A DNA stretch of 37,712 nucleotides, from assembly GCA_016718845.1 (NCBI GenBank), contig JADKCK010000074.1:1-37712 (forward strand). The letters run 5' to 3'. The notes beneath the pieces are model-generated. The model saw only the letters and a list, made by a program, of their open reading frames with translations, did not search any database and had not been told where the DNA came from. Positions 8,039 through 18,523 of this stretch are shown piece after piece. Each line of letters begins with the position of its first letter. Position 1 is the stretch's first letter. Source of the DNA: Sphingobacteriales bacterium. GTDB taxonomy: Bacteria; Bacteroidota; Bacteroidia; Chitinophagales; UBA2359. The translations under genes were made by a program, and so were the position numbers.

Positions 8039-11000
8039 ATGAAAAAAACAGTACAGACAACCGCATGGCAATTTAGCAAGCAGCTTTTAGCTATCGCTTG
8101 CTTTTTGGTCATCGGTATGGTTCAAGTTGCCGCACAGACAACAACGAACTATGTTGTTTCCATCTCAGTAAGAAACATGAGTTGGGATTATCCTGGTGCA
8201 GACCCATTCGACAATGGTGATTTCGGCTTTGTGGTAGGAGGAAATTTTTATTCTCTGCCCGAAGATGGAATGCCAGATGCTGGTAACTACGTTACTAATT
8301 ACAACACTGGCACTCCACTTAACGAAATTGTGTGGGCTGGAGTAGTACCTATTGGAACTAACTTAGCTGGCGTACCCGATGCCCAAGTTATCTTCCAAGC
8401 TTACGAAAACGACTGCGGTGACCTAATGCAGTTCGACACAGGATTTTTGGATTGCGGAGTTAACCCAGACGACTCTAATGTTGATGTAATTTTAGGCATT
8501 GACTGGTTGTCGGTAGTACCAACAGATGCTAACGGTCAACCCGTTCCTGGTACCTACAACATTGGTTTTGGCGGTGCAGCAGGTGGTCCTTTTAATGGTG
8601 GAGATGGTAGCTCGTACGATGTTGCTTTTACAGTAACCGTATTGGCAGTTGACCCACCACTTAACGCTTGCGACCTTGATGTATTCCCTACTGGTAACGG
8701 CGTAAGCTATGCTTGTTTAAGCGATGCAGCCGCTAACACTAGTGTGTTCATCAGTGGTGGTACTGCACCTTACAAAATTTTAGGTAGCGGTATCTACAAT
8801 GCAGTTACTGGTGATCCATTTGATTTTGGCGTTGACCCATTTGGTTTGACCGTAGGTGCTGGTACTTTCGAGTTCCAAGTACGCGAAGGACAACCTTGGA
8901 CAGTTATTGTACAAGATGCAGTAGGTTGTATCGTGGCTCAAGAAGGCGTATTTGACCTTCCTAACCCATTGTTTAACACACCTGCTACCATGTGTACAAG
9001 CGACCCAGTTATCAACATCTTCGAAAACAGCATTTTCGACCCAGCTGGCGATATTTTGGACGGTCAGTTCTTCTTCTCAGTAGCTGGTGGTGTAGACAAT
9101 GGCGATGGCTTTAGCGCTACTTTCGACCCCTTCATAGCAGGTCCTGGTCAGCACTTTATTGCTTATTGTGTACAAGCCCAAGGTGGCGGTGGTCCTGGCT
9201 TTGGTCCAGGTAACTACGAAGACGGTTGCCAAATTTGCTACGAACAAACCATCTATGTGTATCCTTCGTTTGATGGTTACGATGGTGCTGGTAACTTAGT
9301 TACCGAAATTGGTTTGAACACAGGTGGCTCGCCCGAGGCTGATGCCGCTTTGCAAACAAACGTTTGTGTAGGTCATGCTAACATGAGCTTAGGTTTAACT
9401 AACTTCGATGATTTTGATGCTTTGTTTGCTTCATTGGAATTGGCATTTGACCCTAACGGACAAATCGACGAAACAGATTTCTTCATCACTTGGGCTGGTA
9501 ACGGTGTTACCGACAATGCCGATGGTACAGCTACTTTCAGCCCTGCGGCTTTAGGTCCAGTTCCTCCAGGTGGCATTGCTACCTCTATCCAAGTAACTGT
9601 TGGTTACCCAAGCTGCCCTACTGTTTATGTAGTGGTGATGAACGTAATGCCTAACTTTAACGCAACGGTTAACGATGTAGCTACTTGTGCTACTGCTGGT
9701 AACATGTTCGACTTAACTGGCGCTTTTGGTGCTAACACTACTGCAGGTGGTTATTTCTACACTGTAGGTGCTGGTGGTGCTTTAACAGCCGTAACAAGTG
9801 GTACATTGTCAGAAGCAGCTAACGCTGGTACATCTGTAACTATCTTGTACTCTAACACTGCTGGTTTAACTAACCAATCTCAGTGTAACGCCGACGATTG
9901 TATCAACTGCGATACTGCTGTTATCACTTTCTCGGGCTTAACTGTTGATTGTGCTTTTGCATTAGACGGCGGTCCAGAAGTTTGCCGTGGTACTACACCA
10001 TTGGTTGACACTGTAGTTGATCCTATTATCACTAACTCTCCTGTAACAGGAATACAAGCTACTGCTGTTGGTAATAACGTAATACCAAAAGATTTGACAA
10101 CTACTGCTAGCTTAGGTACTATCGATCCTTATGGTTTTATCAACAGCATTGAAGTTGAGATTAACTACACTGGTTTGAATGGTAACACACAAGGTGACCA
10201 CAACGGTTACTCTGTAACTATGCCAGGTGGTGTAACTTTTGTAGCAGCTGATGTGCCAGTCGGTCAAACCTCGAACTATACTGTAACCTATACAAATGGT
10301 ACAGCTGCTTGGAATACAGATATTCCTACGCCAAATAATGATACATTTAATGATCATACTATTACATGGGAACAAATTCAAGCTGCGTATGCAAATGCAA
10401 ATTTGAACATCAACGATGTATTTACTGGTACAAATGCACCAGGTTTAGTAGGTACTTGCCAAGAAAACGAATTTACTTTTGACTTGGAAACTAATGCTAA
10501 CAATGCGGCTATCAGCATAACTGTTACGCCTAGCTATGTTGAACCAGCTGGTTTTGTAACTGCGTTTATCTGGTCTACTGGTACTCAATTGCCAGCAGAA
10601 GCTATCACTTTTGATAACGTTACAGGCGAATACTACCTTAACACCTTATTTACAGATGCTAACGGTAGTGCTTGGGATTTATCAACTTATTTAGACATTG
10701 AATTGGTACACACTACCTATTCTTGCTCTGCTCAATTGCCTGATGGTACATTGTGTACTCAAAGCTGTACCGAAGTTATCAAAGTATTACCTGCTTTGAT
10801 CACAGATATCGCCAACCTTACTGCTTGTATCAACGATGGTGCTATCGACTTAGAGCAAATGTTTATCCAAGGTACTGCAACTGGTACAGATGGTATTAAC
10901 ATCACTGGTGGCACTACACAAGGTGGTGTATTTACAGCTACTAACGGTACGCTAAATGGTAACTACTTTACACCAACTGCTGGTGCTACTTCATCTACCA

Positions 11001-11980
11001 TTACTTACACCATTGGTGCAGGTACAGGTGCTGACGGTTGCGACCCGCTTCCAAGCACAGCTACTTTAACCTTAGAAACTGCTGCTGACCCAGAATTTAA
11101 CTACCCAACAACTGTTTGTGTAGGTTCAATTCCTGCTCTTCCTGCTCCTGCTGATGGTACTACAAGTGGTCTTCAAGTATTTGACCCACAAGGTAACAAC
11201 ATCAGCCACGCTGCATTCCAAGCTGCTACTGTAGGTGGTCTATACACTATTATTCAAACAACTGGTCCTGCTGGTTGCCAAGAAGAATATACACACGATG
11301 TATTGGTAGTAGAAAGCCCAACGGCTGTTTCTGACGATGCTTACACTGTATGCCGCTCACAAGCTGTTGTTGACCTAACACAATTTGTAGCTGGTTCTAC
11401 AATGGGTGGTAACTTCACAGGTACAGGTGTTGCTGGCGAAGTATTGATTTTAGGTACTTTGCCTAGCTCAACTATTACCTACACTGTAGGTTCTAACGGT
11501 TGCACTGCAACAACTACCTTTACCATAACAATCGTTGACCAACCAAATGCTGCATTTGATGTTATCGACCAAATTTGCGAAGGTACAACTGTAAATCTTT
11601 ACGATTATACATTACAAGATAATGGTACATTCACCGACAACGGTGTTGCCGTATCTAACCCTGCTGCATGGACTGCAACTGGCTCTGGCTTACACAACCT
11701 TGTTTACACCATTACCATTGGTACAAGCTGTACAGATACAGACCAAGAAAACGTTTATGTAATTGGTGACCAAACGGTTACTGCCGAATACGGTTTCTTG
11801 TGCCAATCTACAACCGACTTTACGATTGACTTGACTAACCAACTTCCTGACGGTTCAGGTACTCAAAATGGTGGTGACTTTGGTTTGGAACGCGTTCCTC
11901 CATTCATCTCTGAAATTGAATACAACAACGTTACCGGTAATAACGGAAGCGGTCCTTGGGGTAATGGTACTGACTGGTAG
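8039..11980 (+). CDS. Giant T9SS surface protein, segment 1 (N-terminus)
   Basis: 1313 residues up to an in-frame TAG at 11978-11980. It begins with a signal peptide (MKKTVQTTAWQF to VQVAAQ). Most of it is Ser/Thr/Asn/Gly-rich and low in Lys, built from Ig-like repeats of roughly 70-90 residues. Each repeat starts with a Cys-containing strand such as TACINDGAIDLEQMF or VCRSQAVVDLTQFV and ends in a TITYTIG-type strand, as in SprB-like and other large Bacteroidota adhesins. It ends inside a lamin-tail-like domain (ISEIEYNNV...GTDW). The frame continues without shift past the TAG into segment 2, so this is the first part of a ~3,370-residue protein and not an independent gene. Probable role: cell-surface adhesion or gliding. 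Confidence 0.88.
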   Translation: MKKTVQTTAWQFSKQLLAIACFLVIGMVQVAAQTTTNYVVSISVRNMSWDYPGADPFDNGDFGFVVGGNFYSLPEDGMPDAGNYVTNYNTGTPLNEIVWAGVVPIGTNLAGVPDAQVIFQAYENDCGDLMQFDTGFLDCGVNPDDSNVDVILGIDWLSVVPTDANGQPVPGTYNIGFGGAAGGPFNGGDGSSYDVAFTVTVLAVDPPLNACDLDVFPTGNGVSYACLSDAAANTSVFISGGTAPYKILGSGIYNAVTGDPFDFGVDPFGLTVGAGTFEFQVREGQPWTVIVQDAVGCIVAQEGVFDLPNPLFNTPATMCTSDPVINIFENSIFDPAGDILDGQFFFSVAGGVDNGDGFSATFDPFIAGPGQHFIAYCVQAQGGGGPGFGPGNYEDGCQICYEQTIYVYPSFDGYDGAGNLVTEIGLNTGGSPEADAALQTNVCVGHANMSLGLTNFDDFDALFASLELAFDPNGQIDETDFFITWAGNGVTDNADGTATFSPAALGPVPPGGIATSIQVTVGYPSCPTVYVVVMNVMPNFNATVNDVATCATAGNMFDLTGAFGANTTAGGYFYTVGAGGALTAVTSGTLSEAANAGTSVTILYSNTAGLTNQSQCNADDCINCDTAVITFSGLTVDCAFALDGGPEVCRGTTPLVDTVVDPIITNSPVTGIQATAVGNNVIPKDLTTTASLGTIDPYGFINSIEVEINYTGLNGNTQGDHNGYSVTMPGGVTFVAADVPVGQTSNYTVTYTNGTAAWNTDIPTPNNDTFNDHTITWEQIQAAYANANLNINDVFTGTNAPGLVGTCQENEFTFDLETNANNAAISITVTPSYVEPAGFVTAFIWSTGTQLPAEAITFDNVTGEYYLNTLFTDANGSAWDLSTYLDIELVHTTYSCSAQLPDGTLCTQSCTEVIKVLPALITDIANLTACINDGAIDLEQMFIQGTATGTDGINITGGTTQGGVFTATNGTLNGNYFTPTAGATSSTITYTIGAGTGADGCDPLPSTATLTLETAADPEFNYPTTVCVGSIPALPAPADGTTSGLQVFDPQGNNISHAAFQAATVGGLYTIIQTTGPAGCQEEYTHDVLVVESPTAVSDDAYTVCRSQAVVDLTQFVAGSTMGGNFTGTGVAGEVLILGTLPSSTITYTVGSNGCTATTTFTITIVDQPNAAFDVIDQICEGTTVNLYDYTLQDNGTFTDNGVAVSNPAAWTATGSGLHNLVYTITIGTSCTDTDQENVYVIGDQTVTAEYGFLCQSTTDFTIDLTNQLPDGSGTQNGGDFGLERVPPFISEIEYNNVTGNNGSGPWGNGTDW

Positions 11981-11992
11981 AAATCTGCAGGT

Positions 11993-14695
11993 TTGAGCGG
12001 TGTAGATTTGGAACACTATGCTTTGTATTTCTACAAACGTATGGATTATACCAACGACCAAACTTACAACGACCCAACTAACTCTGGTGCTGTTTATGGT
12101 GTAATCGACTTTGCTGACCTACAACCTGGACAAACTGCTGGTTACGGTGCAACACCTACTACTATCGACGTAGAAGCTACTTCGCAAGATGGCATACAAT
12201 ACGGTTCAGTAGCTGTTAGATATCGCGATTGTATTAGTGCAACCGACCTTACTAGCAACGATGTAAGTCCTATCGGAGGAACTATCACTGGTATCGCCGA
12301 AGGTCCTGCTTCTATTGCTCTTGTGTATAAAGGTAGTACAGCTAAAATCAAAGACCTTCCTTATCGTTTAGGTTCTGACAATGTTATCCAACTTATCGGT
12401 TATGGTACCTCTGGTCCTAACTTTGACGCAGAAAGTGGTTTAGCTACTAGCCTAGGAACAGGACAAGGTGGCTGCCAAGAATATAACGATTGTAATAGCA
12501 ATACCAACGCAGGTATCTTTACCTCTTGCGACGGACCTGCTGCAACACTAGTATCTGTGGATATCAACGTAGTAGACAAAGTAGGTAGCTCAGTACAATT
12601 TACCAATATTTGCTGGGTTAACCCTAACGTACAAGACCCAGAAGTTGATTATGTTCTGCCAACCGCTAACAACGTAACTACAACAGGTAATGGTATTCCA
12701 GTTCTTACAAGGGGTGACTATACAAGCCCAGGTTCGATGAACGTTGGCTTACGTGGTGACACTCCTGTTGAAGGATACTTACCTGGACGTGGTAATGGAG
12801 ACGAATTATACTACGACTATATTGCTCCAAACGGAGATGTAATGCACCTAGACCGTCTTTGCCACACTTTATTCGTAGGAAAACAAACTATCAACACTGC
12901 TGGCAACTACGACTATGATCCAGATGCACCAAACGAAGATTTAGATGATTATTATTCGTGGAATGGCGGACAATATGGTGACCCATCTAATGGTGACGTT
13001 AACAACGATGGTGTTGTAGACCATAACGATGGTGATGTAGTTGAATTTACTTGTTCAACAATGACATATACCATTCCGTTCTCGTATCAAATTTTACCTG
13101 GCGGACCTGGTACTACACAATGCGGTTCTAATACAGCAGTATTTTTCTTAACTGTTTTAATGGACGGCGAAGAAAACTGGAACAACTATCCTATTACAGG
13201 TACTCCTAATCCAGACGGAGGTCCTCTACCTGGTGGTCCAGATGATACCGATCCAGAAGGTATCTTGAAAAGTGCTGTTTGCGATTACACCGAGCATAAC
13301 TTAAACACATACATTGATGATACTGTACACTGGATAGCTCCTATCCGTGCAGAAGGTTCTTACGAACAAACAGCAAACTGTACGTTTGCAGAAAACATCG
13401 AAGACCCAATCATCTCTGAAATTGAATATCAACACTACGACTACCAAGGCGCAGCTGCAGATGATCACTGTGTAGTATATAACTATGCAGACGACCACAA
13501 CACACCTTTCAACGTAGAAGATGATACTTATGAAGCATTACAATTCTGCGAAGGTATCGAAATTTCGGCAGGCGAAGGTACAGAATTGAGCTGCTACTCG
13601 CTTGTATTCTATTCTGACCAAGATGTAGATTTACAATCACCATCAAACGCTCTTGCATACGATGTATGGTATATTGGTGCTGATGGTATGCCTCATAAAA
13701 CAGATGTAGCTAATGGCGTATATATGCAATTATACGGATTAGTTGATAACGATGCACAAACATGGCCTTATCCACACGGTACAGTAATGACTGTTCCTGC
13801 ATTCGGCTTAGATCCATGGGGTAACAACCCTGTATATGCAGGTGCAAACCCATACAGCGCAACTAATCAATACGGACAAGTTATCGCACCAGACCAAGCT
13901 AACGAAGGTTTGTTTATTGATAACAACGGCAACGACTTCTATAACACTTCGGATATTCCAGTAATTGGTGTACCAGGTGCAGAAGGATGGGATGGTACTT
14001 CTTTCCCATGGGAACGTGGCACTGAATGTACAGGCGCTTACGCAAAACAAAATGTTGGATCGCGTTGGTTCCCAGTATTGAACATACCTGGACACACCGA
14101 ATATAACGACCTTAACGGCGATGGTAACTATTTTGGACCAAACGGCGTACCCGATGCAGGCGAAATCGTAACTACCGAAATCGGTGGTGTTGGTATCTTA
14201 AACCACTGTACAGGCAAATTGGTGAACTTCATCAGTTGGGGTGCTAACGAACAAGACATCACTGGTTGTGGTGCCGAAGCTACACTTTGCGTAGAAGCAA
14301 ACGAAGATTTCTCAATGGCTGGTCCATTTGAGCAATTACAATCTTATGCTATCAATACTACACAAAATAACAATCTTGGTGATTTGCGTACATTGCAATT
14401 AGTAAGCGCAAGCATCGTTGATGGATTAATGGGCGGCACTTGCGCAAGCGAACACGCTGACTGTAATGGTAACGTTTGGGCTATCGTATACAATGGTGGT
14501 AAAGTAATGATACCTTGCTGTGGTCCAGATGATATCGCTGTACTAGAAGAATACTTCCAATATAGCAACTCAATCGGTTACTACAACTGCTTGTTAGATG
14601 ACGAATTATTCAATCCAGACCCATACACATGTGAATTGGATTTGACTGATGCTCCGTTCTCTGACAACTACATCATCACTAGCCACATACAGTAA
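11993..14695 (+). CDS. Giant T9SS surface protein, segment 2
   Basis: The frame is open from 11981, directly after the TAG ending segment 1; 11993 is only the first possible start codon (TTG). About 900 residues with two lamin-tail-like regions: the one begun in segment 1 (SGVDLEHYALYFYK) and a second (IISEIEYQHYD...IEISAGEGTELSCYSLVFY). There are also Asp/Asn-rich, possibly calcium-binding stretches (DVNNDGVVDHNDGDVV, YNDLNGDGNYFG). No signal peptide precedes it, so it could not be exported alone. It ends at an in-frame TAA (14693-14695) and the frame again continues into segment 3. The composition matches segment 1. Confidence 0.82.
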   Translation: MSGVDLEHYALYFYKRMDYTNDQTYNDPTNSGAVYGVIDFADLQPGQTAGYGATPTTIDVEATSQDGIQYGSVAVRYRDCISATDLTSNDVSPIGGTITGIAEGPASIALVYKGSTAKIKDLPYRLGSDNVIQLIGYGTSGPNFDAESGLATSLGTGQGGCQEYNDCNSNTNAGIFTSCDGPAATLVSVDINVVDKVGSSVQFTNICWVNPNVQDPEVDYVLPTANNVTTTGNGIPVLTRGDYTSPGSMNVGLRGDTPVEGYLPGRGNGDELYYDYIAPNGDVMHLDRLCHTLFVGKQTINTAGNYDYDPDAPNEDLDDYYSWNGGQYGDPSNGDVNNDGVVDHNDGDVVEFTCSTMTYTIPFSYQILPGGPGTTQCGSNTAVFFLTVLMDGEENWNNYPITGTPNPDGGPLPGGPDDTDPEGILKSAVCDYTEHNLNTYIDDTVHWIAPIRAEGSYEQTANCTFAENIEDPIISEIEYQHYDYQGAAADDHCVVYNYADDHNTPFNVEDDTYEALQFCEGIEISAGEGTELSCYSLVFYSDQDVDLQSPSNALAYDVWYIGADGMPHKTDVANGVYMQLYGLVDNDAQTWPYPHGTVMTVPAFGLDPWGNNPVYAGANPYSATNQYGQVIAPDQANEGLFIDNNGNDFYNTSDIPVIGVPGAEGWDGTSFPWERGTECTGAYAKQNVGSRWFPVLNIPGHTEYNDLNGDGNYFGPNGVPDAGEIVTTEIGGVGILNHCTGKLVNFISWGANEQDITGCGAEATLCVEANEDFSMAGPFEQLQSYAINTTQNNNLGDLRTLQLVSASIVDGLMGGTCASEHADCNGNVWAIVYNGGKVMIPCCGPDDIAVLEEYFQYSNSIGYYNCLLDDELFNPDPYTCELDLTDAPFSDNYIITSHIQ

Positions 14696-14704
14696 CTATC
14701 GAAA

Positions 14705-16327
14705 GTGTTGACGAAAACTACTATCAGCGGCATCTCTTACACCATCGAAAGTGGTACTTGTGCAAATATGCTTAATATATCTCCATCTTGCGCAAATCCT
14801 GCCTTCCCACCTGTAACATTAGACGAGCATGTTAATACCAACTTAACTACTATTGTACCAGGTTCATTGTGTAATGCAATCGGACCAGACGGTAACAATA
14901 CACCAGGTAGCAACGACCTTACTAACTACTATGAAGTAGATGGCGAACCAACAGACGCTTTACTTGATGGTTTGGAAGAACCATGGGACGTTAATCCTAA
15001 TACACACGTACCTGGCTCAAGCTATGCACACTGGGATACTAGCGCAAATGCGAGCAATCCTGGCATTAACTTGTCTTGGGATTTCCCAACACCACAGTAC
15101 GGAAACAACCCATGGTCTAATGGTATCGCTCCAAGCCCTGTATATCAAGGCAGTACGGTTGATAACTATGGTTATCCAATCTACAACGGTTGGGGCGACC
15201 CATCTGCAATGTGCTCTTCTTGTTATGCCGACCCTAACGGTTGTATCGGCGATGGCGAGTATGCACCTGTTATGAACGGTGTTGCTGGTTCGGCACCTGG
15301 CAGCCACGCATTTGGCCAAACTTATACCAACAGTGGTGACCCAACAGGTAGCTCACAAATGAGTTTTGCATTTAATGATGGACAAGGTCCTTTGCATACA
15401 ACAGGCAACTGCTTCCAAGGATATTGCACCAAAATGGCTAAAACCAAATATACTGTAAAAGATCTTACTGCATACTTGTACAATGGTAATCACATACCAG
15501 GCTACCAAGATGGAGTTAACGATACTTGCCGTCAATTGGAATGCAAACGCGACTCGTTCCGTGTTACTATCAAAGTAAAAATCAACTACGAACAATGCTT
15601 ACCTGTTGGACAATTCTGGGGTACAGATGTCGCTATGACAAACGCTCCTGAAGATTTGTACAACGACTATCCATACTTCCAATTTGCTCCACAAGGCTTG
15701 GCTGAAACAAGCCCAGTATCTATCACCTACGACGTAACTAACGCTCACGAAATCGAAACAGACGATGCTACAGACGACTTAGCTTGTTTGGATGATGATA
15801 ACGACATGATGCGTACGCAAGACTTCGAAATCTTACCTGCTGGAGATGCCTCGTTGAACACAGCTACTGTAAGTACTTGTACTAACAGCCCAGCTCTTAA
15901 CTTGTCGAGCTATGTAAGCGGTACTACTGGTGGTACTTGGACTGCAAACGGTGGTAACTTGAATGGTAACTCATTCTCATCTAGCACTGCTGGTACATTT
16001 ACACTTACCTACACCGTAGGTGGTGGCGATTGCCAAGATGCTGCTAGCTTAACTGTAACTGTTGGTCAATCTGGTTCTATCAACACTGCTGGCTTGCCAA
16101 CTAGTGTTTGTGCTGGTACTGCTGTTTTATTGCCTGCGGGTACTTGGAGTGGCGATGGTGTAACTGGTGACACATTCTCATCTAACACGGCTGGTACTTA
16201 TACCTTAACTGGTACTGCTGGTAGTGGTGCTTGTGCAACTACTGCAACTGTATCTATCACTGTTGTTCCTGAATTGTCTGTTGCTGTAACTCAAGAATGT
16301 AACGGCGACCAAGCTGTGTTACTTTGA
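14705..16327 (+). CDS. Giant T9SS surface protein, segment 3
   Basis: Same frame as segment 2 after the TAA at 14693. About 540 residues: an aromatic and Asn-rich region (YGNNPWSNGIAPSP), a charged stretch with CKRDSFRVTIKVKINYEQC, then two Ig-like repeats (VSTCTNSPALNLSSYVSG... and SVCAGTAVLLPAGTWSG...). It ends by frameshift: the local reading QAVLL then stop becomes QAV-LTVSGGVGPYN in the next frame at about 16318-16327. No start or export signal of its own. Confidence 0.8.
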   Translation: MLTKTTISGISYTIESGTCANMLNISPSCANPAFPPVTLDEHVNTNLTTIVPGSLCNAIGPDGNNTPGSNDLTNYYEVDGEPTDALLDGLEEPWDVNPNTHVPGSSYAHWDTSANASNPGINLSWDFPTPQYGNNPWSNGIAPSPVYQGSTVDNYGYPIYNGWGDPSAMCSSCYADPNGCIGDGEYAPVMNGVAGSAPGSHAFGQTYTNSGDPTGSSQMSFAFNDGQGPLHTTGNCFQGYCTKMAKTKYTVKDLTAYLYNGNHIPGYQDGVNDTCRQLECKRDSFRVTIKVKINYEQCLPVGQFWGTDVAMTNAPEDLYNDYPYFQFAPQGLAETSPVSITYDVTNAHEIETDDATDDLACLDDDNDMMRTQDFEILPAGDASLNTATVSTCTNSPALNLSSYVSGTTGGTWTANGGNLNGNSFSSSTAGTFTLTYTVGGGDCQDAASLTVTVGQSGSINTAGLPTSVCAGTAVLLPAGTWSGDGVTGDTFSSNTAGTYTLTGTAGSGACATTATVSITVVPELSVAVTQECNGDQAVLL

Positions 16328-18174
16328 CTGTAAGCGGTGGCGTAGGTCCTTATAATGTAAATGGTACTGGCATTGCTGGTTCATCTACTTCATTTACTGT
16401 ACCTTCTGACTCGTTCTTCCAATACAACGTTGATGATGCTTCTGCTTGTGCTGGTGTAAGTGTAAATGGCATAGCTGCTACTTGCATCGCACCATGTATT
16501 GCTGACGCTGGTACATTAAATGTAATTGAGGGCGTTGTAGGTGGTGAAATTTGTGGTAACGAAACAATAATAGTACAAGCTACTGGCTTTGCTGATTGCT
16601 CTACTCAAACTTATGCTTTGACCGATGCTGCTGGTAACATTGTAGCTGTAAGCGCAAGCGGACAGTTTAACTTAGCTACTTTGCAAGGTGCAGATTATAC
16701 TGCATGGGGTATCAACTTTACAGATGGTACAACAGTACCTACTAATGCAGGCAATATTGTTTTGAGTGACGACTTAGATGTAACTAACCCAATTACATTC
16801 ACTGTTGTTCCCAAAATCATCATCGAACTTGCTGCTATTTGCGATCCAAATTCAGGCGGATACTTCTTACAAGCAACTGTAAGCGGTGGCGATCCTTCAA
16901 TCAACGCATTTGGTTCTTATACTTGTAACTTGTCTTCTGGCTTAGTTTCTGGTTCATTTACTACTTCTGGTGGTGATCCTATCAACGTAGTATTAGGCAA
17001 CGGTAACGCAACAACTTCGTTTGCAGCTGGTGCTTCGGTAGCAGTTAGCTTCGGTGACGGTAGCTTGTGCGAAGCTAGTGCTTCGTTCGAATTCCCAACT
17101 GTTGCTTGTGGTATTGGTGCTACTCCAGATAATGGCTTTACATTTGCTGACCAACCAATTGTTATTGATGTAACTGGCAACGATACTGGTAACTTAACAC
17201 CAATCGCTGTAACTAACCCTGCTAACGGTACAGCTACTATCAACCCTGATGGTACTATCACTTATACTCCTGATGCTGGTTTCTCTGGTCAAGACGTATT
17301 TGTATACCAAGCTATTAGCTCTAATGGCACACCTGTAACTTCAACAGTAACTGTTGTTGTACAAGGTTCTTCGGTTGCTGCTTTAAGTGCCGACTGGACA
17401 CGTGACTGTTCTGATGTTGCTACTACTAGCCAATATGGTGTAAGCGTATTCATCCAAGGTGGTGTTGCTCCTTATACTGTAGCTGGTACATACAACGAAA
17501 CTAACATCAACGACGGTAACGCATTCTTCAGCGTTCCTGACGGTTCTGGTTTCCAAGTTGTAGTAACTGATGCTAATGGCAATCAATTCACAATTGATGA
17601 GTCTGATATCATTCCTTGCTCGAAAGTTGATGCTGAGTTAGTATTTAGCGGTGAAGTTAAAGCCGACGGTAACTTGTTGAAATGGACTACATTCTCAGAA
17701 GTTAACAACGACTACTTCACACTTGAATTCTCTCGTGACGGTATCAGCTACGAAACTATCGCTATCGTTGATGGTGCAGGTAACAGTACTACTAACAAAA
17801 ACTACAACTTCACGCACAAAAACGTGCCTAACGGTGTAGGTTACTATCGCATCAGCACAACTGATTTTGATGGTACGTCAGTAATCAAAGAAGTTATCAC
17901 ACTTACACGTGGTGAAGTTAAATTTGGTATCGTAAGCTTGTATCCTGTTCCTGCTACAACTAACTTGACTGTATCGTTCGAAACTGCTGCTGCTGCAACT
18001 GTTAAAGCAAGCATTTTCAACGTAGCTGGTCAATTGGCTATAGCTAAAGATGTAACTGCTATCGCTGGTACAAACACACCTACGTTTAACGTAACTGCTT
18101 TGCCTGCTGGTACTTACTACATCTCGTTGAACGATGGTACAAACATTGCGACTACGAAATTTGTAAAACAATAG
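16324..18174 (+). CDS. Giant T9SS surface protein, segment 4 with C-terminal sorting domain
   Basis: 616 residues in a frame shifted relative to segment 3. After more Ig-like repeats there is a cadherin/VCBS-like module (VIDVTGNDTGN, NGTATINPDGTITYTPDAGF, QDVFVYQA). A region with WTTFSEVNNDYFTLEFSRDG follows, commonly seen just before T9SS tails. The last ~80 residues are a T9SS type-A sorting domain (SLYPVPATTNLTVSF, ALPAGTYYISLNDGTNIATTKFVKQ). This tail, with the signal peptide of segment 1, shows that the four segments belong to one exported protein. A strong hairpin terminator follows at 18222. Confidence 0.88.
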   Translation: MTVSGGVGPYNVNGTGIAGSSTSFTVPSDSFFQYNVDDASACAGVSVNGIAATCIAPCIADAGTLNVIEGVVGGEICGNETIIVQATGFADCSTQTYALTDAAGNIVAVSASGQFNLATLQGADYTAWGINFTDGTTVPTNAGNIVLSDDLDVTNPITFTVVPKIIIELAAICDPNSGGYFLQATVSGGDPSINAFGSYTCNLSSGLVSGSFTTSGGDPINVVLGNGNATTSFAAGASVAVSFGDGSLCEASASFEFPTVACGIGATPDNGFTFADQPIVIDVTGNDTGNLTPIAVTNPANGTATINPDGTITYTPDAGFSGQDVFVYQAISSNGTPVTSTVTVVVQGSSVAALSADWTRDCSDVATTSQYGVSVFIQGGVAPYTVAGTYNETNINDGNAFFSVPDGSGFQVVVTDANGNQFTIDESDIIPCSKVDAELVFSGEVKADGNLLKWTTFSEVNNDYFTLEFSRDGISYETIAIVDGAGNSTTNKNYNFTHKNVPNGVGYYRISTTDFDGTSVIKEVITLTRGEVKFGIVSLYPVPATTNLTVSFETAAAATVKASIFNVAGQLAIAKDVTAIAGTNTPTFNVTALPAGTYYISLNDGTNIATTKFVKQ

Positions 18175-18180
18175 TACGAC

Positions 18181-18262
18181 GATAAGTTCCTGCCTTGTGT
18201 AGGTCTTATCTGATGATATGAAAAAGAGCCGATAAGCAGCAATGCTTGTCGGCTCTTTTATT
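18181..18262 (+). terminator. Terminator of the giant surface protein gene, with preceding hairpin
   Basis: A first hairpin (GATAAG...CTTATC with CCT/AGG inside, 18181-18210) is followed by a strong stem-loop, AAAAGAGCCGATAAGCA paired to TGCTTGTCGGCTCTTTT around GCAA (18222-18259). It runs into a T-rich tail. Confidence 0.9.
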
Positions 18263-18296
18263 TGTGTGTATGGGTGTAATAGCTTGTCAATCAATG

Positions 18297-18435
18297 GGCT
18301 ATAGCTAAAAATGTAACTGTTATTGCTGGTACAAACACACCTACGTTTAACGTAACTGCTTTGCCTGCTGCTACTTACTACATTTTGTTGAACGACGGTA
18401 CAAACGTTGCAACTACAAAATTTGTAAAACAATAG
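18297..18435 (+). pseudogene. Duplicated 3' fragment of the giant surface protein gene
   Basis: This stretch repeats the last 46 codons of segment 4 (18036-18174) at a constant offset of 261 bases with no indels. It reads AIAKNVTVIAGTNTPTFN and so on to TTKFVKQ and TAG. Several substitutions have accumulated (for example DVTAIAG to NVTVIAG, GTYYISL to ATYYILL). It has no start or promoter and is a duplicated T9SS tail remnant. The duplication continues through the terminator to 18529. Confidence 0.92.
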
Positions 18436-18482
18436 TACGATGATAAGCACCTGCATTGTGTAGGTCTTATCTGATGATAGGA

Positions 18483-18523
18483 AAAAGAGCCGATAAGCAG
18501 CAATGCTTGTCGGCTCTTTTATT
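18483..18523 (+). terminator. Second copy of the terminator
   Basis: Exact repeat of the 18222-18262 stem-loop and T tail at an offset of 261 bases, part of the duplication. Confidence 0.88.

Noticed and set aside
11978..14695. Stop-codon reassignment (TAG and TAA read as amino acids)
   Set aside because: Other genes here end normally at TAA or TAG and contain no internal stops, so a changed code is unlikely.
16310..16330. Programmed -1 frameshift
   Set aside because: No X-XXY-YYZ slippery heptamer and no obvious downstream stimulator were seen at the junction.
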